NCBI GenBank assembly: GCA_018350325.1
Contig: JAEVLN010000034.1
Coordinates: forward strand, 372,001 to 436,000
Reading direction: 5' to 3'
DNA length: 64,000 bases
Source: Globodera rostochiensis
Lineage: Eukaryota; Nematoda; Chromadorea; Rhabditida; Heteroderidae
Shown: positions 35,301-46,500 of the stretch, one piece after another
Numbering within the stretch: the stretch's first letter is position 1
Layout of the letters: each line of letters begins with the position of its first letter
Program-made: the position numbers and the translations under genes
Notes under the pieces: model-generated
The model's input: the letters and a program-made list of their open reading frames with translations, nothing else
What the model was told of the DNA's origin: nothing
The model's database searches: none

Positions 35301-36954
35301 AGAATGGGGGGAGGTCCGTCGGCGCCGATAGGCGCCGACGGGAAAATTTTTTTAAGATTTTTTCGATATTTGTTAAGAAATTGGCCATTTTCGCTTAAAC
35401 TTTTCAAATTTTTGAAAAATTAGGAGAAAATATCAGGAAAACACCCAAAAATCAGGCAAAATCAATGGAAAATCAGGAAAACACCCAAAAATCAGGAAAA
35501 ACCTGACAAATCAGGTACTCTGGTCGCCCTGACAACAAGAGGGGGGACCCTTTTTTTGCAAATTTTTGACCAATTTTTTAACAAATTGCCATCAAAAATC
35601 AAAAAAAAAATTGCCTTTTTGAAAATTCCTTAAAATAAAATACCTTGGCGCTCAGATGGGAAAATCATCTGAGCGCCGCGCTCAGATGGTTCAAATTCCC
35701 CCTCCCACATTTTTGAAACGCATAATGACACCCCCATATGACATATCATGGGCGGCACATGATTTTCATACGATTTAATTGAAACAGAAATTTTGCATAC
35801 GATTTGATATCGTATCATAGGATCATATCGGAGATATGATCCAATTGGAATAGGCCCCCATGGGTTTTCGACCAATAAAAATCTGTTAATTTTCTTCAGA
35901 ACCAAGCGATTGGGCAGAGTTCCGTCCAAAAAAAAAAACAGGCTTTTTCACTTCAGGCAACGACATTTAATGGTTTGTTTAATCGTTTAGCTTTGCGGGC
36001 TGTTCAAATCGTTCACCCTCAGCAATTCTCACCTTGAACCGAGCGGGTCCAGCGCAAACGCCACGGCGTCCTTGCCCAAATCGGCGAGTTGAAGGTTGGC
36101 TGTACGCTTGTTGCGATACGCGTCCAACAGCTCGGAACTGTGGCTTGGCCGGTCTGAAATTGCGAAACTTTATGAAAAAAAACTCCAAGCGCCTAAAAAA
36201 AAATTGAAATTTTCTGTGAATTAATTTTTTTGGGGGCCCAAATGTCCAAAATTTACTGGACGACGACGACGAGGACGCCATGCGAGCGACGCGAGAAAGA
36301 ACGGCTGCCGGGCACACACTGTTTTTGGCGCATTGATGCAAAAACGTCACATGAACAGCTTGAACTTGTGGAACCTAAAAATATTTTGAATTTCAAAAAG
36401 AAAGGACTTTCATTATTGCAATTCTGATTAATCCATCGGTACAAAAATCTGAACCCCTCCAAAACTTTTATTTGTTATAGCATCTTTGTGCGTTTTTCCT
36501 AATAGTGTGCGCAAAAAAAGCACAAAAAATTTCAGGAATTTGTGTAAAACCCTCTTAAAAAAACTTTGTTTTTGTGTGGAACTAGTAAAATAACTCTACC
36601 CACTATTACCGTTTAACTATTTGTAAAAGGCATTTTGATGATAAAATTAAAACAAAATTTACCCAAATTAGAGACAATTTTTGGAAGCTTCAAAATTTTG
36701 CAAAAAATCAAATTTGGCCTTAAAATCATTCAAAAAGCACAAAATTACATCGAAAACGCAAGTAATGGTCGAATTCTTTCTTTTTGGATGAAAAATTTAT
36801 CGAAAAACGAAATAAATGTTGAAATGTTTTTACGCTTTTTCATAATGTCTCCCGTGGCCAAAACGGAATCAAAACCTAAATTAAAAAAAAAATAGCAAAC
36901 CTTGCAAATAATGTGTTGGCCGTTCAGAAAATTGCGAATGAATCGATTGATCAT
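32370..36954 (-). CDS. PUF (Pumilio) RNA-binding protein with internal repeat duplication
   Basis: A PUF protein binds 3'UTR motifs and represses mRNAs. Ten in-phase exons give 567 residues: 36901-36954, 36257-36374, 36033-36153, 34394-34550, 33984-34319, 33621-33767, 33472-33549, 32930-33372, 32720-32875, 32370-32463. After SSELLDAYRNKRTANLQLAD comes a series of eleven PUF-type helices where eight is usual: GSRFIEQKLE, YGSHVIEKAL, YGCRVIERML, YGTFVIEHVI, FASNVIEKCL, YGSHVIRAAL, YGSHVMNMIF, YGNWVIRRVI, YGNYVIQHVI, SICSIIEKCL, FANDVVLKMV. Residues 98-262 and 263-484 are paralogous (HCTEQQKRPVLEQLLDNVP occurs twice). Two introns, after DKASQIE in each half, have GC donors (GAG|GCAAAA). A basic tail ends KRKKRRNGLLDD. 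It could be two tandem genes instead of one. Recognition residues are diverged; SNxxE and NYxxQ remain. Confidence 0.85.
34911..35531. mobile_element. hAT-like MITE in PUF intron 3
   Basis: Ends CAGGGTGGCCGCCTGTCA and, inverted, CAGGGCGACCAGAGTACCTG; perfect 8-bp duplication ACAACAAG (34903-34910 and 35532-35539). The interior contains two GGCGCC palindromes and repeated AAAATCAGGAAAACACCC phrases. Confidence 0.85.
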
Positions 36955-37883
36955 TTTGAGCGATTGCTAATTTATAAATGCTAAAAACACCAATTAAAAA
37001 AGAAATTTGGTTCGATTCTTGAAAGCGTGTAACACAGGATAACGCGTATATTTCGCGACCAAATTTTGCAGACGAGCTTCTAGTGCTCTCTTCTTAGCCT
37101 TACCAAAATTTGGTGGAGTTTGAGGAATTCCGAAAAAATTTGGTCGGAAAAATTTGAACGTTTTTGACTATAACTCGAAAAAAAACGTATAAAAACAAAT
37201 AAAATTCATATTAAATAATAGAGCATAGTGTTTAGAAGCTCTGTGCAAAAAATTAGGCAAATCGGTGTCTTTAATCAAAAGTTCTTGTTTTCGATGTGCG
37301 AGATGCTTTTTTGTTGGTTAAAAAAGGTGAGAGAGAACGCCAAAGGAAGAGAACATGTTAGAGATAAAGGAAAAGTGAGATAGTACAGGGGTTTTCTCTG
37401 CTGCTGGGCTTGACCCATAGTGCCATAATGAAAGACGAAACGGGTCAACTCGTCCCGCCAACTCCCCAACTCCGTCCCGACCCTGCTTTCCAAACATTTC
37501 CCTTGTTTTGTGTGTTTTTGTTCGGTTTAAATGACTGAATGTTTTTGCTTTCCAAACATTTCCCTTGTTTTGTGTGTTTTTGTTCGGTTTAAATGACTGA
37601 ATGTTTGCTCTACTCACTATCATCAGTGCAGGATATCCTGATCCCGGTCATTTCGCCAGGAATTATTTGCGGGAACGCGTAAAATGCTAAAAAATTGCGG
37701 AAGCGGGAATTTCAAACCTCCAATACGGAGATACCGGGGACGACAAAACGGGGATCCCCGTTTTCGGGGATGAGCAAACCGGGGAACGGAATCTCGCACT
37801 TTTCCCGCAGGAATCCCGTTTCCGCCGGGCTTTAATTGGCACACACATTTTTTTTTTGCAAATTTAAACGCCGTTTTGTATTC
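36955..37883. other. Divergent intergenic region between PUF and the nucleotidyltransferase pair
   Basis: This is where the gene direction flips from minus to plus, so promoters of both sides should lie here. I see a 62-base tandem duplication at 37488-37611 (CCAAACATTTCCCTTGTTTT...), an AAAAAAGGTGAGAGAGAACG phrase also present at 32158, and a GGGATCCCCGTTTTCGGGGA repeat at 37740-37780. No coding exon supported. Confidence 0.45.
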
Positions 37884-38020
37884 ATGCAGTGCTATTCCAA
37901 CTATTTATTGACTCTGGCATTTGACGCTTCAACAAATTGCCGAAATGTACATATTGACCGGCCCGCTGTGGCGTCCCCCCATTTGGCCAATGCCAAAATC
38001 CATTCTCAGACTTTGCTCAG
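37884..38020 (+). CDS. Conserved putative exon upstream of nucleotidyltransferase A
   Basis: Reads MQCYSNYLLTLAFDAS, then HIDRPAVASPHLANAKIHSQ, and ends at a CTCAG|GTTAAC donor. An almost identical copy precedes paralogue B (42999-43135). It leaves two bases of phase that do not fit the next exon I can see (38665), so it may join a missed exon, be a separate short gene, or act as a 5' exon of the nucleotidyltransferase. Confidence 0.4.
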
Positions 38021-38664
38021 GTTAACTTTTCTTTTTCATTTTTTTTTAATTAAAAAAGGAAGAAACGTCAAATAATGCATCAAATTATCGCTTACAATAT
38101 TTGAAGAAGTATATATAATAGCGTGTGACTTTTTGGCTAGTTAAAGTTTTTCAAATTTAAGCCTAAGCCTAAAAAAATGCGGATTTTCAAATCTCCAATT
38201 ATAATAGCTTATTACGTACGGCCTGCCTAGGCCTAAGCGAGTCTAAGCTCAGGCCTACCAAGCTAGGGGGGGGCAAGAGACCCCGAATTGTTTTTTGTTA
38301 AATAAACCGTACGGGGACGATGATTCAGAACTCTCAAAAAAAGAACTTATTTTTTAAAATTTGAAAATTGGCAAAATTTTCGATATTATAAATTCTATAA
38401 AAAAAATTTGCTCCTACCAACAACGAAATCCACGGATAGTTTACGGCCCTGGTTTCGGGTAGAAAAACAAAATGGAAAAAGTTGTTATATTTGACGGTGA
38501 TTATTTGATCGAATGATTGTGTTTTATCAAAAAATTTGTTGTTTTTTTTAAAAATAAAATAAAAAAGATCACATTTTTTATGCTTTGACCCAATGCCTTA
38601 CCTTGTACTATATATGTGAAAAATTGTTGGGAACGAAACGGGCGGGGACAACGAATTGAAATTC

Positions 38665-41600
38665 ATGCAATTTTTAGTGCTCAAAAATGTGTCAAATTTG
38701 CACCATTTGTCCATCGCCAGCGCTTCGTCGTCGTCGTCGGTGCCGTCGCTTAGCGACGTAAAGCGCAAATATTCGGCAGAAATTGATCAGCTCAGTGCGT
38801 CGATCACTGAATTTTGTTCAGAAAGTTTTGAGCGGAACAAAAAGGTAATTTGATTGGTTGGTTGGTTGTTCTGCTAGTACAACATGGGCACACACAAATC
38901 CATTTAAATCCAGGCCCGTAGCCCCCGCGAAATATTTTTTGATAAAAAAAGACCCATAGGGGACCCTTTTTGTTTGTTTTGTAAAATTCGTAATTTGTTG
39001 TCCATTTTCTCAAAAATTCAATCTTTTGCAGCTCAACGCCCGAATTCGTCCCATTGTTGCGGACATGGAGCGCGTTGTGTGCGCCTCCGGCGGCCATTGC
39101 CGATTGGTGCTGATCGGTTCCATTGCCTCCGGCATGGCATTTGACGCGTCCGCCGACCTCAATTTGGCCATCGTTTACGCTGGCGGCACTCAGAAACAGC
39201 GGGAGAAATTCATGCGAGATTTTTCGGCAGCATCGGACGAGCTTACGCGGTTCGTCAACAAATTTTTTAAAATATTTTATTTAACTTCCATTTTAAAAAT
39301 ATTTTTTTAGATTATTAGTTCTGGAGGCAATTGCTGACACATTGAAGAAGAAATTTGATGACACAAAATCGTCCAACGACCGCATGTCTCGACTGGCGTC
39401 AGTCTTTTCAAGCGAGTTGGTGTTCTTTTTTGTGCACAAAATATTTTGAATGGAATAGAAAGTCGGTAGGTGGCCGGTTTGACGACGGACTCCGGTTTGA
39501 GATTCGATTCCAACGGGCGGACTTCAAGACGGTGCGCAACACGATGATGGTCCGTTACTATGTGCAGGTTGGTCCCCCCATGACGATGGTTGAGCATTTT
39601 GTTATTGTCATAATTACAAAATTTGAGGGGGGGGGCAAATGTTCCTTCTCTGTAGGGTTGGACAAAACCGGATATTATCTGGGTCCCCGGATAGCAGTTC
39701 CACCGGGTCCTGGACACCTGGGTACAGCGGTAAATTTTTTGAAGCAGCAGAGAGTAAATGACATAATTTGATTTTGTTTGCTGATCCATTCATTGTGTTG
39801 TTGTTGTTCATAGATGCCCAAGGGGGGGGGGTCGGCTCGAGCACTGCGAGGTGCGATGTTAGGGGGGGTAGGGGTGGGGTTGCCGCGACTTCGCGTGCGA
39901 TGTTGTACGCCAGAGCGCCGGCGCTCAAATGGCAAGCCAACTGAGCGCCGGCCGTTTTTTTCGCGCGTGATTTTTTCAACTACTTTTTAGGCGAGGGGGC
40001 GGGTGAGTCGGCGGTGCCGATAGGCGCCGCCGAGAAAATTTTTGACATTTTGGCTCAATTTGTTAAGAAAAATTGGTCCAAAATTTACATTTGCGATGTT
40101 ATTTCTCTCTTTTTTTCCCCTACGCTGAGAAAAAATTTTCTTTTTCAAAATTTTGGGATTTTGGTGCGAGGTTGTTACAGTGGGGAGTGCCCAAGTGCGG
40201 CGTTGGGGGGGGGGGTCTGACCCCCCCCTTGGGCATCTATGTTGTTGTTCATTGATTGATTGCAGGCTGATCGTCGTTTCCTGCTCCTCTTCCACTGGTT
40301 GCGCCGCGTGTTCCAACAAATGGGTGAGTTTTGGTTGGGGTGGTTGGTCAAACTTGGAGGCAATGTCCGGAATTCCGGGTCTAAAAAAAATCCGGAATCC
40401 GGTTACATCCCCTGGTAAGTAGTCAAACTGGGGGGCAATGTCCGGAATTTCGGGTCTAAAAAAAATCCGGAATCCGGTTACATCCCCTGGTAAGTGGTGG
40501 TTGGTCAACTGGGAGGCGTCTCTTGGTAAATATCTGCTTACAAAAATAGGCCTGACGACTAGACAGCAAAATGGGATGTTCTCCAGCTATCACACCCTGC
40601 TGCTTGTCCTGCACTTTCTCAACCGAAAAGAGGCGAGTTTGGCACGAAAAAAGTGAATTTCGAATGTCCAAAATTGAGAAATCAGTCGCATTCTCAATTT
40701 TTGGGCTCCAAATTCGGAAAAAAGTTGGCCTACGAGGCAAAATTTACAAATGCTGACAGGTGCCGGACAATGTACTGCCCGCATTTGTCGACTTTCCTGC
40801 CGAAATGCGGGACCAAATGTGTGCACCCGACGTGGCCAACATTGTGCAGCAACTTGACGAGCCTCCGCCGTTGGGGCGATTGCCATGTGAAATTTATAAA
40901 AAAAAATAAATTAATTTTTTAAATTTTGTTTTTTTTTGGGTTCAGTTTGGACGAGTAAATGTGCAAAAAGTGTTGGGGAATTGGCTGTCGAGTTGGTGGA
41001 CTATTACGCGCTGTTTGACCCACAGACAACGGCCATCTCCATTGAGCATGGGCGCACAGACAAAATAAAACAGGACGCAAATTTGAAGGACCGGCCGTTT
41101 CTCTACGTGTACGACCCGTTTCACAAGGAGCCGGTGTGTGTTCATTTTTTTTTTTTGAATTTTCATAACAAATTGCCATCAAAAATCAAAAATTTTTCTC
41201 GGCGGCGCCGACTATCGGCACTGCCGGACCGCTTGGGGTGCATTTTTGGTTCAAGAAAAAGCCTTTTTTTGGGGTGCATTTTTAGTTTGAAAAAAAAATT
41301 GATTTTAAAAAAGGTCCCCACAAATTGTATTTCTTATAAATTGCCGACTGCCCGCAATCAAAGTTCGATTGGGTGCAGGCACTGATCAGAACCAACTTTG
41401 TGAGTCCCCCCCCCCCCCATCCCCCCCTATTTTAGGCAACGCGTTCAATTCCCGGCAAGGCGCTTTTCTTGGCCTTCCAGTTTTTGCGCGGCCAAATGAT
41501 GGATGGCAAACATTTGGCCACATTTCCCTTGCTGGACGGCCTTGCCGAAGAGTTTGCTGCACATGCGCGCCACCGGCGCTACCGTGACATCCGCTGGGCC

Positions 41601-42008
41601 AACAATTTGAAGCAGGGTGGCGTAAAGATGAAACAGAAGTTGAAAGACGGCAGCAATTTGAAGCAGGGTGGCGTAAAGATGAAACAGAAGTTGAAAGACG
41701 GCAGCAATTTGAAGCAGGGTGGCGTAAAGATGAAACAGAAGTTGAAAGACGGCAGCAATTTGAAGCAGGGTGGCGGAAAGATGAAACAGAAGTTGAAAGA
41801 CGGCAGCAATTTGAAGCAGGGTGGCGGAAAGATGAAACAGAAGTTGAAAGACGGCAGCAATTTGAAGCAGGGTGGCGGAAAGATGAAACAGAAGTTGAAA
41901 GACGGCAGCAATTTGAAGCAGGGTGGCGGAAAGATGAAACAGAAGTTGAAAGACGGCAGCAGTCGCGTGAGGAAAAGCAGGGGGACGAAGAGAAGGGGCA
42001 AGAGATAA
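38665..42008 (+). CDS. Poly(A)/poly(U) polymerase-like nucleotidyltransferase A, probably catalytically dead
   Basis: Fold of the noncanonical poly(A)/terminal uridylyl transferases (CID1/GLD-2/PUP), which tail RNAs. Exons in phase: 38665-38844, 39032-39249, 39311-39415, 39459-39567, 40266-40323, 40550-40632, 40760-40886, 40946-41133, 41379-41399, 41436-42008; 553 residues. Polymerase motif LIGSIASGMAFDASADLNL has G89-S90, but the metal-binding DxD is D102-L-N104, and the third Asp is Glu182 in LRFEIRF. The substrate domain is clear: FSSYHTLLLVLHFL, VGELAVELVDYYALFDPQ, YVYDPFHKEP, then TNFATRSI. The C-terminus has seven perfect or near-perfect 17-residue lysine-rich repeats (NLKQGGVKMKQKLKDGS) and ends RGTKRRGKR. 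The intron after exon 6 has donor GAG|GCGAGT. Likely role: RNA-binding or regulatory pseudo-enzyme. Tandem paralogue B follows. Confidence 0.82.
39809..40241. mobile_element. hAT-like MITE, copy B, in nucleotidyltransferase A intron 4
   Basis: Ends CATAGATGCCCAAGGGGG on both sides (inverted), perfect 8-bp duplication TTGTTGTT (39801-39808 and 40242-40249). The same element as 10783-11309. The equivalent intron of paralogue B (45165-45224) lacks it. Confidence 0.88.
41605..41962 (+). repeat. Coding 51-bp tandem repeat, nucleotidyltransferase A tail
   Basis: Seven units encoding NLKQGG(V/G)KMKQKLKDGS. The first three have GGCGTAAAG, the last four GGCGGAAAG; otherwise units are identical, so the array is young. 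Confidence 0.9.
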
Positions 42009-42546
42009 AAGAGACGGGCCGCAGTGGCCGACCATTTGTATTTTTTGTTTTTGTTTTGTTGATATGGTAACTGAGCTTTTTTCTATTGTTTTTGAATTGA
42101 AGCCATCAGCTTTGCAATTCAAATTTGATAATCCATCCCACCGATTTTTTTTTGAACATAAATTATTCCGAAGTTTAAAAATGGTCAGACTTCAACACGG
42201 CATGAGAGATCAGAATCGCTAATAAAATCACCTTAATCCGCAAAATTCATAGTTTAACCGTTGAAAACAATAATGAAAATGTTGATAGCACAGCAGACGA
42301 TGCTCGATTTTGTCCCGATCAGAGATTTTAAGCGTGATTTTGTTCGCTTTTAAGCTATATCTGTTATTTCACGGCTTCCATACGTCCTTGGATGCCAAGG
42401 ACAGTCCTTGGAAATGTATTTCCAAATGTCCTTGGAAAATGAAGAGTTGGCTGGAATTTAAATATTTGTAAATTTTGACAAAGGAATTTTTGTTCAATTT
42501 CTTTGGTGGTCTTGCGAACTTTTTGAGTCTCCACAACTAAATCCAA

Positions 42547-42616
42547 TGTGGCATGGCTTAGCGGTTTGTCTTTTCAATTGTCTTCTTATGTCTTTAGTTC
42601 GACTCCGCTCGAGTGC
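42547..42616 (+). pseudogene. tRNA-like sequence with A and B boxes
   Basis: A box TGGCTTAGCGG (42554-42564) and B box GTTCGACTCC (42597-42606), 32 bases apart as in a tRNA. T-arm and acceptor stems do not pair well. Probably a degraded tRNA or SINE head in the 1 kb spacer between the two nucleotidyltransferase genes. Confidence 0.4.
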
Positions 42617-42998
42617 GCAACCATTTATTATTCTTTCTTGGTCTTCACATTCTACACGGCATTAGCGTGGCACATTTTTAATAAAATTTACATTTTTTTC
42701 AATAAAAAAAACTACGCAAAAAATTTTTGAAAAATGCACCGCTTGGCCGCCACTAGAGAAGCCTAAAGTTGACAAATTTCTGCTGTTTTGGACCATTTTT
42801 CTTAACAAAATTGAGTCAAAAATTCAAAAATTTCTGCCGACCCCCACCCCCCTCTCTTTCATTTTGTTTTCTTTTTTGCCGTCTATCAACAGGGCATATA
42901 GGACGCGTAAAGATTTTTGGGTTCTACTTTAGTGTTAAGAGATTTCCAACCTAAATTATAAAAAACGATCAACATTTTTTTTGACTTTTTTTGTATTC

Positions 42999-43135
42999 AT
43001 GCAGTGCTATTCCAACTATTTATTGACTCTGGCATTTGACGCTTCAACAAATTGCCGGAATGTACACATTGACCGGCCCGCTGTGGCGTCCCCCCATTTG
43101 GCCAATGCCAAAATCCATTCTCAGACTTTGCTCAG
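42999..43135 (+). CDS. Conserved putative exon upstream of nucleotidyltransferase B
   Basis: Copy of 37884-38020 with a couple of silent changes; same MQCYSNYLLTLAFDAS start and same CTCAG|GTTAAC donor. Conservation of both frame and donor argues that it is part of the duplicated unit. Its connection to the exon at 43562 is unresolved. Confidence 0.4.
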
Positions 43136-43561
43136 GTTAACTTTTTTTTTTTCATTTTTTTTTTAATTAAAAAAGGAAGAAACGTCAAATAATGCATCAA
43201 ATTATCGCTTACAATATTTGAAGAAGTATATATAATAGCGTGTGACTTTTTGGCTAGTTAAAGGTTTTCAAATTTAAGCCTAAGCCTAAAAAATGCGGAT
43301 TTTCAAATTTAAGCCTAAGCCTAAAAAATGCGGATTTTCAAATTTCCAATTACCCTATATGATAAATTATTACAGCCTCGCGTTACTTGTTTGTTATGTG
43401 ACAACAGAGAAAAAAAGAGTTTTTTAAGTTGACAGAAAGGTGGTTTTCGGAGTTGTAGAATCCGATGAACCCCGAATTCGAACATTTTATGAAAATTCAA
43501 AATTTTCCAAAAACAATTTTATTTGGGAACGAAACGGGGCGGGGACAACGAATTGAAATTC

Positions 43562-46500
43562 ATGCAATTTTTAGTGCTCAAAAATGTGTCGAATTTGCAC
43601 GATTCGTCCATCGCCAGCGCTTCGTCGTCGTCGCTTAACGACGTAAAGCGCAAATATTCGGCAGAAATTGATCAGCTCAGTGCGTCGATCACTGAATTTT
43701 GTTCAGAAAGTTTTGAGCGGAACAGAAAGGTTAATTAATTAATTAATTATTGGTTGGTTGGTTGGTTGTTCTGCTAGTACAACATGGGCACACACAAATC
43801 CATTTAAATCCAGGCCCGTAGCGTGGCGGGGGGGGGGGTCCCCGAAATGTTTTTGATTATTTGTAAAATTCGTAATTTGTGGACCAATTTTCTTTTACAA
43901 ATTCAATTAAAAAATACAAAAATTTGACCTACTCCCGCCCTTCTCAAACAAACAAAATTGCTTGAGAAAATGCATTCATAAAAATCGATTTTTTGGGGGG
44001 TTTTGGTCAATATGTCAATATTTTGGGGGTTTTGGTTAATATCTTGGGGTTTTTGGTCAATATTTTGGCACTTTTTGGGGTTTTTGGTCAATATTTTGGC
44101 ACTTTTTGGGGTTTTTGGTCAATATTTTGGCACTTTTTGGGTTTTTTTGGGCAATATTTTGGCACTTTTTGGGGTTTTTGGTCAATATTTTGGCACTTTT
44201 TGGGGTTTTTTGGGTTTTGGCACTTTTTGGGGTTTTTGGGCAATATTTTGGCACTTTTTGTGGTTTTTTGGTCAATATAAATCCGTTTTCAAGTAACTTG
44301 TTGACCGGTTTTCTTTAAAATGCCATCAAAAAAATTCAATTTTTTGCAGCTCAACGCCCGAATTCGTCCCATTGTTGCGGACATGGAGCGCGTTGTGTGC
44401 GCCTCCGGCGGCCATTGCCGATTGATGCTGATCGGTTCCATTGCCTCCGGCATGGCATTTGACGCGTCCGCCGACCTCAATTTGGCCATCGTTTACGCTG
44501 GCGGCACTCAGAAACAGCGGGAGAAATTCATGCGAGATTTTTCGGCAGCATCGGACGAGCTTACGCGGTTCGTCAACAAATTTTTTTTTTTTATTATTTT
44601 ATACAAATTTTTTTTTAAATTTTTATTTACAACCCCCATTTAAAAAATATTTCTTAGGGTAGTTATGGAGGCAATTGCTGACACGTTGAAGAAGAAAAAA
44701 TTTGATGACGCAAATTCGTCCGACGACTGCATGCCCCGACTGGCGTCGGTCTTGCTGGTCAAGCGGTCGGTGGTGGCCTTTTTTACTATTTTGTTGATTT
44801 AAATGGAAAAGAAAATGATGTGATGATTGTTTTTTCCACAGAAAACCGGTGGTCTTTGGCCGGTTTGACGACGGACTCCGGTTTGAGATTCGATTCCAAC
44901 GGGCGGACTTCAAGACGGTGCGCAACACGTTGATGGTCCGTTACTATGTGCAGGTTGGTCCCCCCATGACGATGGTTGAGCGCATTTTGTTATTGTCATA
45001 ATTACAAAATTTGAGGGGGGGGGGAGGACAAATGTTCCTTCTCTGTAGGGTTGGACAAAACCGGATATTATCTGGGTCCCCGGATAGCAGTTTCACCGGG
45101 TCCTGGACACCTGGGTACAGCGGTAAATTTTTTGAAGCAGCAGAGAGTAAATGACAGAAATTTGATTTTGTTTGCTGATCCATTCATTGTGTTGTTGGTG
45201 TTGTTGTTCATTGATTGATTGCAGGCTGATCGTCGTTTCCTGCTCCTCTTCCACTGGTTGCGCCGCGTGTTCCAACAAATGGGTGAGTTTTGGTTGGTGG
45301 TGATTGATCAAACTGGGAGGCAATGTCCGGAATTCCGGGTTCAAAAAGTCCGGAATCCGGTTACATCCCCTGGCAAGTGGTGGTTGGTCAAACTGGGGAG
45401 CAGTCCGGAATTCCGGGTACAAAAAGTCCGGAATTCCGGGTCCAAAAAAATCCGGAATCCGGTTACATCCGGAATTCCGGGTTCAAAAAGTCCGGAATCC
45501 GGTTACATCCCCTGGCAAGTGGTGGTTGGTCAAACTGGGGAGCAGTCCGGAATTCCGGGTACAAAAAGTCCGGAATTCCGGGTCCAAAAAAAATCCGGAA
45601 TCCGGTTACATGGGGCAATGTCCGGAATTCCGGGTTCAAAAAGTCCGGAATCCGGTTACATCCCCTGGCAAGTGGTGGTTGGTCAAACTGGGGAGCAGTC
45701 CGGAATTCCGGGTACAAAAAGTCCGGAATTCCGGGTCCAAAAAAAATCCGGAATCCGGTTACATCCCCTGGTAAGTGGTGGTTGATCAAACTGGGTAGCA
45801 GTCCGGAATTTCGGGACCGAAAAGTTCGGAATCCGGGTTCAAAAAAATCCGGAATCCGGTTACATCCCCTGGTAAGTTTGTAGTTGATCAAACTGGGTAG
45901 CAGTCCGGAATTTCGGGACCGAAAAGTTCGGAATCCGGGTTCAAAAAAATCCGGAATCCGGTTACATCCCCTGGTAAGTTTGTAGTTGATCAAACTGGGT
46001 TGCAGTCCGGAATTTCGGGACCGAAAAGTTCGGAATCCGGGTCCAAAAAGTCCGGAATTCCGGGTCCAAAAAAAATCCGGAATCCGGTTACATCCCCTGG
46101 TAAGTGGTGGTTGATCAAACTGGGTAGCAGTCCGGAATTTCGGGACCGAAAAGTTCGGAATCCGGGTTCAAAAAAATCCGGAATCCGGTTACATCCCCTG
46201 GTAAGTTTGTAGTTGATCAAACTGGGTTGCAGTCCGGAATTTCGGGACCGAAAAGTTCGGAATCCGGGTTCAAAAAAGTCCGGAATCCGGTTACATCCCC
46301 TGGTAAGTGGTGGTTGATCAAACTGGGTAGCAGTCCGGAATTTCGGGACCGAAAAGTTCGGAATCCGGGTCCAAAAAGTTCGGAATCCGGTTACATCCCC
46401 TGGTAAGTTTGTAGTTGATCAAACTGGGTTGCAGTCCGGAATTTCGGGACCGAAAAGTTCGGAATCCGGGTTCAAAAAAATCCGGAATCCGGTTACATCC

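Noticed and set aside
36635..36895. Frame of 86 codons upstream of PUF exon 2
   Set aside because: A/T-rich intron sequence of the PUF gene with Lys/Asn/Ile composition and no homology.
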